From assembly GCA_003597955.1 (NCBI GenBank), contig QZJU01000021.1, forward strand, positions 1 to 64,000: 64,000 bases of DNA. Direction: 5' to 3'. The stretch's first letter is position 1. Each line of letters opens with the position of its first letter. The position numbers and the translations under genes were made by a program. Source of the stretch: Candidatus Parcubacteria bacterium (GTDB lineage: Bacteria; Patescibacteriota; Patescibacteriia; PEXW01). Below, piece by piece: positions 49,150 through 56,359 of the stretch. The notes beneath the pieces are model-generated. The model was not told where the DNA came from, searched no databases, and worked only from the letters and a program-made list of their open reading frames with translations.

Positions 49150-49521
49150 ATGCCCAAACACCCTAAAAAAGTTTTTCAGAACAAAATGTCCTGGGGCGAC
49201 AAAATCGCGATTAAGATCGCGGATTTCACCGGGAACATGGTTTTTGTCTGGCTGCATGTCTGGTTGTTTACGCTCTGGATCGGCGTGAATTTAATCGCTC
49301 GGGAATTCGCTTGGGATCCCTACCCGTTCAATTTTTTGACCATGGTGGTTTCTCTGGAAGCCATTTTTCTTTCCACCTTTGTTTTGATCGCCCAAAACCG
49401 GGAAGCAAAAAGGAATGAAATTCGGGAACAGCTGGATTTTGAGGTAAATGTTAAGGCGGAAAAGGAAATTCTGGAAATTAAAGGCTTGTTAGCGAGGCTG
49501 GAGAGAAAGCTAAAGAAATAA
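49150..49521 (+). CDS. DUF1003 membrane protein
   Basis: 123 residues. Two membrane helices (about 28-48, FVWLHVWLFTLWIGVNL, and 62-82, FNFLTMVVSLEAIFLSTFVLI) with the family motif DPYPFNFL between them and QNREAKR after, then a charged coiled coil (about 85-123). This is the standard DUF1003 layout. Role unknown, perhaps a cyclic-nucleotide-gated-like small membrane protein. Confidence 0.88.
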   Translation: MPKHPKKVFQNKMSWGDKIAIKIADFTGNMVFVWLHVWLFTLWIGVNLIAREFAWDPYPFNFLTMVVSLEAIFLSTFVLIAQNREAKRNEIREQLDFEVNVKAEKEILEIKGLLARLERKLKK

Positions 49522-49553
49522 TTAATAAAACAAGAAAAAGCCAATTGTCTTGA

Positions 49554-49655
49554 CCCCGTTAGAGTTTTTAACTTATTTTTCTAAGAAATAATAATATCTT
49601 TATCATCAAGATGTTAATATATTTAAAATTACGGGAATTTAAAACTCTAACGGGG
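49554..49655. repeat. Inverted-repeat element F (102 bp)
   Basis: Bounded by CCCC and GGGG like elements A to C but with different arms: CCCCGTTAGAGTTTT and AAAACTCTAACGGGG (perfect, 15 bp). Inner AATATCTT/AAGATGTT arms match at 7 of 8 positions. In reverse orientation both borders carry TCAA, one shifted by a base. The right border is two bases from the TTGACA of the rightward promoter. Confidence 0.85.
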
Positions 49656-49656
49656 A

Positions 49657-49685
49657 TTGACAGATGCTGGCCGATTTGTTAATGC
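49657..49685 (+). promoter_or_regulatory. Promoter of the 49704/49858 genes
   Basis: -35 TTGACA (49657-49662), 17-bp spacer, -10 TAATGC (49680-49685). Confidence 0.65.
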
Positions 49686-49703
49686 AAAGATAAGTTCTTT
49701 GAA

Positions 49704-49865
49704 ATGAAAAAATTCTTCGGTCAAAACCGACTGCGTTCAAGCGGCATTTTAGCCGATTTAGCGCGGGCAATTACGCCTGAAGAAAACCTTCGGCTCTTAG
49801 GCTCCGGCCCGTTTGCGATAGAATTGGGAAGGAGGGAAAGAGAAGGAGAGCATAGTCATGTCTGA
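49704..49865 (+). CDS. Possible 53-residue leader protein overlapping the 49858 gene
   Basis: An ATG frame starting MKKFFGQNRLRSSG with a helical middle (ILADLARAITPEENLRLLG) and a charged end. Its TGA overlaps the ATG of the next gene by eight bases, and it begins about 12 bases after the predicted transcription start. It has no ribosome site and may be leaderless. Uncertain. Confidence 0.4.
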   Translation: MKKFFGQNRLRSSGILADLARAITPEENLRLLGSGPFAIELGRREREGEHSHV

Positions 49866-50691
49866 TTTAGTTGAAACCGTCGCGGTTAAGGCCAATTGTT
49901 GCAAATGCGACAACCCTAAAAATTTTTGGGTTTTTGGCAATTTAACCCAATGCGCAGTTGTCGCCAGCCAAAACAAATTAATTCTGCGGAAAGATTTTGG
50001 TAGAAGAATCGGTATTAATCATGCCGTAATGATTGAGTGTAAGAATTGCCATCGGCTGACCGTGCATTTGCCGGTTAGACAGAAAGATATTTGGAATTTT
50101 TCTTTGGTCGCACCATACAAAGACAATTGGAAGACGATTAAACCAAGAGGTTGGCGGAGAAATGTTCGTTTTATCTGGCCTGATGAAGAGTTTTTGGACA
50201 TTAGTAAGCGCGATCTCATGAATTGTATTGCAATCAAAATTTCCTTACCAAAACAGGCGTCATCATTTTGGACAATTCGGTTTTTGCACTCGCCCCGTAA
50301 TAATTTTCGACGGTCATATCTATGTGGCACAGCCTTCGATATGTTTAGTAGTTATATCAAGGGTGATTACAAAGAATTTAGAAATGGTTTTAGTGAGTAC
50401 AAAAACAGAGCTGCGGGTGAATTAATCGAAGATGTCCAGCTCGAATTGAATCGACTTCACAACCTTAAGCAAGAAAAGGAAGTGCTGTCGTTAGCGGTCG
50501 AGCGAGCCATTATTGCTCTGTATCAAGCCCGGCACATTTCAAAGTCCGTCAAACTGAAAGAAATTCGCGAAAATCTACAACAGGCCCTGACCCAAGTTGG
50601 CATGCCATTGCTCAAGCTGGAGGAGTCTGAACCAATTAAGAAGGCTGATGTACTTATCGCTGAAACTTCTGGTTCGGGCACTGGCGAATAG
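49858..50691 (+). CDS. Hypothetical zinc-ribbon-like protein
   Basis: 277 residues. CCKC (about 14-17) and CKNC (about 61-64) form a split CxxC pair that could bind zinc. A basic aromatic middle (KPRGWRRNVRFIWPDEEF) and a C-terminal helical region with coiled-coil character (about 195-250) follow. Ribosome site AAGGAGGG, then GAAGGAGAG nearer the ATG. No family recognised. Driven by the promoter beside element F and followed by a terminator. Confidence 0.65.
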   Translation: MSDLVETVAVKANCCKCDNPKNFWVFGNLTQCAVVASQNKLILRKDFGRRIGINHAVMIECKNCHRLTVHLPVRQKDIWNFSLVAPYKDNWKTIKPRGWRRNVRFIWPDEEFLDISKRDLMNCIAIKISLPKQASSFWTIRFLHSPRNNFRRSYLCGTAFDMFSSYIKGDYKEFRNGFSEYKNRAAGELIEDVQLELNRLHNLKQEKEVLSLAVERAIIALYQARHISKSVKLKEIRENLQQALTQVGMPLLKLEESEPIKKADVLIAETSGSGTGE

Positions 50692-50699
50692 TTATTTTT

Positions 50700-50728
50700 T
50701 AACCCACTCAATTTTTATTGAGTGGGTT
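50700..50728 (+). terminator. Terminator after the 49858 gene
   Basis: The stem AACCCACTCAAT with ATTGAGTGGGTT lies 8 bases past the stop codon. Confidence 0.8.
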
Positions 50729-50729
50729 C

Positions 50730-50758
50730 TTGATTTTTAGGTCAATTTTTGCTATACT
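50730..50758 (+). promoter_or_regulatory. Promoter of the DUF3048 gene
   Basis: -35 TTGATT (50730-50735), 17-bp spacer, extended -10 TGCTATACT (hexamer 50753-50758). It overlaps the preceding terminator's end. Confidence 0.75.
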
Positions 50759-50786
50759 ATCCATACTGAAAATAAAAATAAATACC

Positions 50787-52076
50787 ATGCTACAATTACA
50801 GCCAATGAAAAGACTTTTTTTATTGCCAGCCGTAGTTTTATGTGCCGCTGGTTTTTTGGTTCTGGCTAAACCAGCTGCGGCTTTAGACCGCGCTCTTGTT
50901 TACGGACCCAAAGCCGATGCCAATATTCTGGACCAGCCTTTAAAGATCGCGGGCATTATTCCGGTCAACAGTCGAGTATTTTTTGTGCTCAATGGCAGAG
51001 TCATTGGTTCTGCTGGTGCGCAGAAAACGAAGAACAAGAAAGCCACAACTTCGGCTTTCTCATTTACTTATAAAAAAACTTTGAAGGCGGGAACCTACGC
51101 TTTGGAAACCCAGGTCTACAAATCCGGGGAGTGGAGCGACAAAACTTCACAAAGTATAACTGTACCGGCAAAGTGGCAGCGGAAAATCGACGGTATGCAG
51201 GTCAAGACCTCAGAATGGAATAAATTGCCAATCGGCATAATGATTGAAAATACACCCGACGCTCGGCCTCAAGCTGGATTGGGCCAAGCCAGCGTGGTTT
51301 ATGAAACTTTGGCTGAAGGCGGAGTCACCCGCTTCTTGGCTATTTTCCCCCAGGCAACCAAACCGAAATTAGTAGGGCCAGTACGATCCAGTCGGCCGTA
51401 CTATGTGGACTGGGCCAAAGAATACGACGCGATCTATCTTCACGCCGGCGGCAGCCGTGACGCTTTGAATGAAATTGGCAAATTAAAAGTCCGGTCTTTT
51501 GACGCGCTGACAAAAAGAGCTTACAGTTTTACTTTCCGCAAGTGCGTGGGCGTGCACTGCTTGTTCACGGACAAAGCCCGCTTGCAGGGCTTGGTTAACA
51601 AATACAAATTAACCACCCAAAATGCCATTTCCCAAGGCTGGATATTCAAAAATGATGTGCCCTTAAAAAATCGGCCAAAGCACTCCAAAAAAATTACCAT
51701 TGATTTCAACGGCCGGACTTATCGCGTGGACTGGCAATACGATCGCAAAACCAATCGCTACAAAAGGTGGAACGGCGGGGTGATAGCCAAAGATCGGAAC
51801 ACGGGCAAGCAGTTAACCGCGGCAAATATAGTGGTTATGCGCGTGCCCAAAGAAAAAGTTTTGGATCGGAAGCTCCGGATTTCGTTGAAATTAACGGGCA
51901 AAGGCAGTGCGACATTGTATCGCGACGGCAATGCCATCAATGTTCAGTGGCGAAAAGCCTCTGCCTCGGCCCGAACGAAATTCTATTCCAAAGCCACTGG
52001 TAAAGAAATTGAATTCAATCGCGGCCAGACTTGGATAGAAGTCGTGCCCGGCACTCGCAAAGTCACTTATCGCTAA
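50787..52076 (+). CDS. DUF3048 (YerB-like) secreted protein
   Basis: 429 residues from the ATG at 50787; the ATG at 50805 is an equally good alternative. Signal peptide (MKRLFLLPAVVLCAAGFL, cleavage near AAALD), a beta-rich N-domain (about 35-120), then DUF3048: LPIGIMIENTPDARPQAGLGQASVVYETLAEGGVTRFLAIF (split motif, about 150-190), VGPVRSSRPYYVDWAKEYDAIYLHAGGS and the C-domain. Known: YerB-type, exported, function unclear, common in Patescibacteria. Predicted start of transcription near 50765. Confidence 0.9.
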   Translation: MLQLQPMKRLFLLPAVVLCAAGFLVLAKPAAALDRALVYGPKADANILDQPLKIAGIIPVNSRVFFVLNGRVIGSAGAQKTKNKKATTSAFSFTYKKTLKAGTYALETQVYKSGEWSDKTSQSITVPAKWQRKIDGMQVKTSEWNKLPIGIMIENTPDARPQAGLGQASVVYETLAEGGVTRFLAIFPQATKPKLVGPVRSSRPYYVDWAKEYDAIYLHAGGSRDALNEIGKLKVRSFDALTKRAYSFTFRKCVGVHCLFTDKARLQGLVNKYKLTTQNAISQGWIFKNDVPLKNRPKHSKKITIDFNGRTYRVDWQYDRKTNRYKRWNGGVIAKDRNTGKQLTAANIVVMRVPKEKVLDRKLRISLKLTGKGSATLYRDGNAINVQWRKASASARTKFYSKATGKEIEFNRGQTWIEVVPGTRKVTYR

Positions 52077-52080
52077 AAAA

Positions 52081-52494
52081 ATGAAGAACCCATTTTCCAT
52101 CGCGTTTGTTATCGTGGCCGTTTTGATTTTTTCCGGTTGCACTTTTGGCAAGAAAATCACCAACACCGCAGGCGAATTAACCAATGATGCCGGCAAGTTG
52201 GTCAACAAGGCTACCGGTATTACCGATATCGGCATTAAGCAAGCTGCGGATTTAAGCTTTGCTAAAGCGCGGGCTAAAGAATTTTACAGTTCTTTCATCG
52301 CCCAAGGCGAAGACTTAAGTTCGGGTCCTTGCCTTTCGGATAATTTAACTACGGGTTGGGTGGCGGATTTGGTGCATAACCCCCGGCAGCCGATTGATGA
52401 CGATCCAAAAAACCAGTGTCCAAGTTTTGTGAACGGTCAAAAGCAGCATTTTGTAGAACTGGATTTAAATGGAAATTTTGTTAGAGGGCAATAG
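52081..52494 (+). CDS. Small lipoprotein, hypothetical
   Basis: 137 residues. Lipobox FSGC gives an acylated Cys at residue 20; the signal helix is about 5-19. Next comes a Thr/Asn/Gly/Lys-rich helical repeat (TAGELTNDAGKLVNKATG) and a C-terminal part with two cysteines (CLSDN, QCPSF). Four bases after the DUF3048 stop, so same operon. No family recognised; surface attachment inferred. Confidence 0.72.
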   Translation: MKNPFSIAFVIVAVLIFSGCTFGKKITNTAGELTNDAGKLVNKATGITDIGIKQAADLSFAKARAKEFYSSFIAQGEDLSSGPCLSDNLTTGWVADLVHNPRQPIDDDPKNQCPSFVNGQKQHFVELDLNGNFVRGQ

Positions 52495-52520
52495 CTAATT
52501 TTAAAGAGAAAATAAAAAAA

Positions 52521-52549
52521 GTCGTGGGTCTTACTTGACTCACGACTTG
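52521..52549. terminator. Bidirectional terminator
   Basis: The stem AGTCGTGGGTC with GACTCACGACT sits between the lipoprotein gene and the convergent ParB-like gene, with an A run on the left. Confidence 0.82.
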
Positions 52550-53820
52550 TTTAATGATGAGCGTTTAAGTTTTGAATGGTGATTCTCGAATTTGGGTAGA
52601 GCAGCGAGCAGTTGCTGCGTGATGGCATCGGCTTTGAAAATCTGTTTTTGGGCCTTTTGCCACGATTTTTGTTTTAGAATTTTTTGCAAATGGCCGTGCA
52701 AAATTTCCAATTGTGCGATGAGCGCTTCAAAAACCCGGAGCGGGCTTCTTTCGGAAAAAGGCGAATCCGGTAAGCCCAGCAGGCCTTGTTGAAAAAGCTT
52801 GATAACATTCCGGATATAGTGCAGTTCCACCCACAGCGCGCGGATGCAGTTTTTTTCAACCGTGGCGCGGATTCGGGCTTTTTGTCGGGCCTTCAATTGT
52901 TCGGCCTCGAATATTCCCAAAAGTTCAATCTGACCGGAGTTCAGGTTTCGCAAATGCTTGCTGACCAGTCCGTGGAAATCGGTCACTTTGTAGTTTTTCA
53001 CTAAGGCGTTTTTAAACCACCAACTTTTGATTTGCGCCAGCGTTTCTCCGTTTTGTTGCAACCGGGCCAGCTCAATCGCAATGCCATAGGGGATTAAGCC
53101 CGTTTTGACCGCCCGCTGTATGGAAGCGGGCAACCGGCAGTAACGTAAAGCGTTGCTGACAGTTTGGGGACTGCGGCCCACCTGCAAGGCAAAATGTTTG
53201 AGCGTATAAGTGGTGTTGATGCCTTTAATCAGTCGAAAAAGCATATCGTAAACATAAGCTTCGTCCTCGGGCGGAATGGCCATATGCGTGTTTTCCGAAA
53301 GCTGCAAAAACAAAGCGGGCAAAGCGGAAATGCCTCGACACAGGTTAATCCGGATTTTTTCTTTTCGAAAATGTTTCCGAAAGCACTCGCCCGGCTTAAG
53401 CTTAAAGTTGGTTTCCCGGCAAACTTCACAGCCGGTTTCCCACAAGTATTTGCATGCCCGCAAGCGCCTTTCTCCAGCCAGCAAAACATAGTAGCGATTT
53501 CGGCCTTTTATGGTTTGGGATCGAAATTGCTTGAGGCGAAACCGGGTGCCCCACAACTGGTTAATGGTTCTTAAGTACTGCCAAAAGCCATTTTCGGTGA
53601 ATTCCGCGATGGTTGGCGGATGCAAAAGGCCTTTTTGGGCTAAGTCATTGCCCAGTTCGGGAATATTTTCGAATTTTTGCCTGGGTTGCGGCAGCACGAT
53701 GATCGAAAAAATCTCAATTTCGCTGGGAATATATTTATAGGGCTGGGAGCCGTTGCCCAAAAGATTCGCGAAAGCGTCCAACCGGTTTGGGGTTTTTGAG
53801 GTGGGCGGGATTTTCGCCAA
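52540..53820 (-). CDS. ParB/Spo0J-like DNA-binding protein
   Basis: 426 residues from TTG with ribosome site AAGGAGG. ParB N-terminal domain (about 35-175): VLPQPRQKFENIPELGNDLAQKGLLHPP and the nucleotide-box region LLAGERRLRACKYL (about 112-125), then LQLSENTHMAIPPEDEA. A KorB/ParB helix-turn-helix follows at about 210-255 (HFALQVGRSPQTVSNALRYCRLP). The C-terminal half (about 290-426) is a long helical region. No parA neighbour. Large inserts in the N-domain (CEVCRETNFKLKPGECF) are unusual. Promoter beside element E. It may be a specialised regulator rather than the chromosome ParB. Confidence 0.8.
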   Translation of the reverse strand: MAKIPPTSKTPNRLDAFANLLGNGSQPYKYIPSEIEIFSIIVLPQPRQKFENIPELGNDLAQKGLLHPPTIAEFTENGFWQYLRTINQLWGTRFRLKQFRSQTIKGRNRYYVLLAGERRLRACKYLWETGCEVCRETNFKLKPGECFRKHFRKEKIRINLCRGISALPALFLQLSENTHMAIPPEDEAYVYDMLFRLIKGINTTYTLKHFALQVGRSPQTVSNALRYCRLPASIQRAVKTGLIPYGIAIELARLQQNGETLAQIKSWWFKNALVKNYKVTDFHGLVSKHLRNLNSGQIELLGIFEAEQLKARQKARIRATVEKNCIRALWVELHYIRNVIKLFQQGLLGLPDSPFSERSPLRVFEALIAQLEILHGHLQKILKQKSWQKAQKQIFKADAITQQLLAALPKFENHHSKLKRSSLNKS

Positions 53821-53864
53821 AACTGCCTCCTTTCTTAATTTTTTTAAAGTACGATTTTGGTTAT

Positions 53865-53893
53865 TTTTTACACCCCGTGTGGCGGTAAGTCAA
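53865..53893 (-). promoter_or_regulatory. Promoter of the ParB-like gene
   Basis: Leftward -35 TTGACT (53888-53893), 17-bp spacer, -10 TAAAAA (53865-53870). Element E begins at 53894. Confidence 0.6.
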
Positions 53894-54026
53894 CCCCGGA
53901 TTCCTTTTAAAAGAAGGCGTCGTTTTGGTTGTGGTTAAAGCTTAATTAAAAACTATACCCTTAAAACGGTACCGATATCAATACCTAAGACCTCTAACCT
54001 CAACCATTTATCGGAAAGGGCGTGGG
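53894..54026. repeat. Inverted-repeat element E (133 bp, diverged ends)
   Basis: The interior matches element D: GGCGTCGTTTT, AAAACG then TACCGATATC, ACCTCTA and CAACCATTTATCGGAAAG (54001-54018). The left end is CCCCGGATTCC and the right end GGAAAGGGCGTGGG, so the terminal repeats have decayed. GTCAA precedes the left border. Confidence 0.75.
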
Positions 54027-54077
54027 TTAAGAAAATTCCAGCTGTTTTTTTGCAAAAAATGTGCTAGGTTTTTACAT

Positions 54078-54677
54078 ATGCCCCATCCCGTGCCCGTAAT
54101 GTTAAAAATTGCCCGATTAGCTTTTGGATTTTGGCTCTTTGTAGAAATTTTAAGTTGGGTCAAAATTTTGCCTTTGACTTTAGAATTTACCTGGCTGGGC
54201 TTGGTGGTGACCGCAAGTTTCGCCTGGGGGATTTTAGAAATTATTTCTTGGCGCTTGCGGAGAGTCGGTGCCCGCAACCTTTGGGGTCTGACTTATTTCG
54301 CGGCCTTATTCAGTCAATGCGTTGACGCTTTTGGCGATATCTCTAGATTCTATGGCAAGTTCGGTTGGTATGATCAATTTGCGCATTTTGTTGGCGGCGC
54401 CGTAGTAGCCTTGGTGATTTTTGATTTGCTCTTGGCCTTGCAGGACTCGGGCAGATTAAATTTACCGGCCAAGGGCCGGGCCATTATTGCCATTTGCGTT
54501 TCAATGGCAGCCGGCAGTCTTTATGAGCTAGAAGAATATGGCGAAGATGTGTTTTTCAACAGCAACCGTCTGGGCAATGCCTTTGATACGGGCAATGATA
54601 TGTTCCTGAATACTTTGGGCGCCGCGGTTTTAATCTGGTTGATATATTTTATCAGGCGCCGGCGCAAACTATTATGA
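54078..54677 (+). CDS. YjdF/DUF2238-like membrane protein
   Basis: 199 residues, about six membrane spans. Family residues: WYDQFAHFVGGAVVALV (about 95-111), ISMAAG-like AAGSLYELEEYGEDV (about 145-160) and the closing FDTGNDMFLNTLGAAVLIW (about 173-191), which puts Asp, His and Glu within the membrane. Known: function not established. Extended -10 TGCTAGGTT ends ten bases before ATG, so near-leaderless. The stop overlaps the Mur ligase start by four bases. Confidence 0.82.
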   Translation: MPHPVPVMLKIARLAFGFWLFVEILSWVKILPLTLEFTWLGLVVTASFAWGILEIISWRLRRVGARNLWGLTYFAALFSQCVDAFGDISRFYGKFGWYDQFAHFVGGAVVALVIFDLLLALQDSGRLNLPAKGRAIIAICVSMAAGSLYELEEYGEDVFFNSNRLGNAFDTGNDMFLNTLGAAVLIWLIYFIRRRRKLL

Positions 54678-55996
54678 TTAAACAAATAGTAAAAAAATTT
54701 TTGCCTAGGCCGTTAATAAAAATTTACCACAGCTTGGTTGCCCGCCTGGCGGCGGGTTGGTACGGCCTGCCCTCTCGCAGGCTTTTGGTTATTGGTGTAA
54801 CCGGAACCAAAGGCAAGTCGACGACCGTGAATATGATTGCCCATTTGCTGGAAGCCTTGGGTGAGCGCGTGGCTTTTTTTTCCACGGTACAAAGAGGGAT
54901 TATGAGCGCGCGCTTGACGAATCGCAGTAAAATGACCATGCCTGGCCGGGGTGAACTGCAGAGATTTTTAAGGGAGGCGGTGCGGGCAGGGTGCACGGCA
55001 GCCGTGTTGGAAGTTTCCTCCGAAGGTTTGGCTCAAGGCCGACATTTAGGCATTGCCTTTGATGGCGCCGTGCTTTTGAATCTAACGTCGGAGCATATCG
55101 AAGCGCATCAGGGTTTTCGGAATTACCGGCAGGCCAAAGAAAGGTTGTTCGCCGGCTTAAATCGGCCGTGGCGAAAGATTTTGCATGACAAAGAAATTCC
55201 AACCGTTATCGCTGTGAACGCCGATGAAAAATTTGCTTTTAATTATTTGCGTCATGCCGCAGACCGGCGTTTGGCCTGGACAATGACTAAAAACGGTGTC
55301 AAAGATATTCCGGGTTTGCAAATTTTTAGAGCGCAAGAAATTGAATTATCACCAGCCGGTTCCAAATTCAAAGTAAACGGCATTTTGGTTAAACTTCCAC
55401 TCGTCGGCGAATTTAATGTTCAAAACGCCTTAGCCGCAATGACGACATTAACCGGCTTTGGTTATGAAGTAAAAAAATTAATATACGCCTTGGCTTCAGT
55501 ACCGAAAACTCCTGGCCGACTGGAAGAAGTGAAATTAAATTCCGCATTCAAGGTTTTTGTGGATTACGCGCATGAGCCGGCGAGCTTGCAAGCCGTTTAC
55601 AATGCAGTCAAATTGTTTCAACCCAAGCGCTTGTTAACTTTGTTGGGCAGCCAAGGCGGTGGCCGTGATATTGCCAAGCGGAGCGTGATGGGCGCGCTCG
55701 CCGCAAATTCCGCGAACATTGTTTTTGTCACCAACGAAGATCCCTATGATGAGCCGCCGGAAAAAATCGTGGCTGATGTCGCCCAGGCGGCCGACAGCGT
55801 CGGCAAAGCAAAAGTTTTCGCAATTCCGGATCGACGCTTGGCGATTCGAAAAATGTTGAGCTTGGCCCAACCGGGCGATGTTCTGCTTTTAACCGGGAAG
55901 GGCGGGGAAGAAGTCATGGCCATTTCCAAGGGCAGATTGATTCCCTGGGATGACCGTCAGGTTTTGCAGGAAGAATACTTAAAAAATACCCAGTAA
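54674..55996 (+). CDS. Mur ligase, MurE-like
   Basis: 440 residues. It lacks the usual N-terminal UDP-binding domain of MurE, starting with a short helix before the ATPase core. P-loop VIGVTGTKGKSTTVNMI (about 39-55), VLEVSSEGLAQGRH, NLTSEHIEAHQGF, the carbamylated-lysine region YRQAKERLF, the C-terminal domain start VDYAHEPASL and SQGGGRDIAKRSVMG, NEDPYDEPPEKI (about 355-366) and GKGGEE. The DDP-type motif is NEDPYDE, near the DNPR region that sets amino-acid choice in MurE. Role inferred: adds the third amino acid in peptidoglycan precursor synthesis. Confidence 0.85.
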   Translation: MIKQIVKKFLPRPLIKIYHSLVARLAAGWYGLPSRRLLVIGVTGTKGKSTTVNMIAHLLEALGERVAFFSTVQRGIMSARLTNRSKMTMPGRGELQRFLREAVRAGCTAAVLEVSSEGLAQGRHLGIAFDGAVLLNLTSEHIEAHQGFRNYRQAKERLFAGLNRPWRKILHDKEIPTVIAVNADEKFAFNYLRHAADRRLAWTMTKNGVKDIPGLQIFRAQEIELSPAGSKFKVNGILVKLPLVGEFNVQNALAAMTTLTGFGYEVKKLIYALASVPKTPGRLEEVKLNSAFKVFVDYAHEPASLQAVYNAVKLFQPKRLLTLLGSQGGGRDIAKRSVMGALAANSANIVFVTNEDPYDEPPEKIVADVAQAADSVGKAKVFAIPDRRLAIRKMLSLAQPGDVLLLTGKGGEEVMAISKGRLIPWDDRQVLQEEYLKNTQ

Positions 55997-56023
55997 ATAC
56001 AGGCGGATAATACATTATTTAAG

Positions 56024-56359
56024 TTATCCACAGGTTGTTGATGCTTCTGCCTTGACAGGGGGTGAAGTTTATATTACTTTCAATTCATATATTTAAAAGG
56101 CTTTGCCTAAGAAATTTTAAGCTTGGGCTCCATAAAGCTCCCCTAAGATAATACTCGGGGAAATCCATTAAGGAAATTCATGTTAAATTCATAAAGCAAG
56201 AACAGGGCTTGTAAACTCTTTCCGTTTTATTTGTGCACGGGTGGAGAGCTTTTGATTCTGTCTTGGAAAATTTCAATTGCGCTTGACAGCGATTAAAAAA
56301 TTCACTAGCCAGAGAAATTATTTAAGAAAATTTAAAACAATTCCTTCAATAATTTTCCT
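56024..56359 (+). promoter_or_regulatory. rpoBC promoter and long leader, with one DnaA box
   Basis: A perfect DnaA box TTATCCACA (56024-56032) lies 19 bases before -35 TTGACA (56052-56057), 17-bp spacer and -10 TACTTT (56075-56080). The transcript then has a leader of about 270 bases with possible stems (CCCC at 56142 with GGGG at 56157). No reading frame of note. The leader may hold a regulatory structure. A single DnaA box is not an origin. Confidence 0.6.

Noticed and set aside
56024-56032. Replication origin at the DnaA box
   Set aside because: Only one box, no dnaA or dnaN, and no AT-rich unwinding region; better read as a regulatory site.
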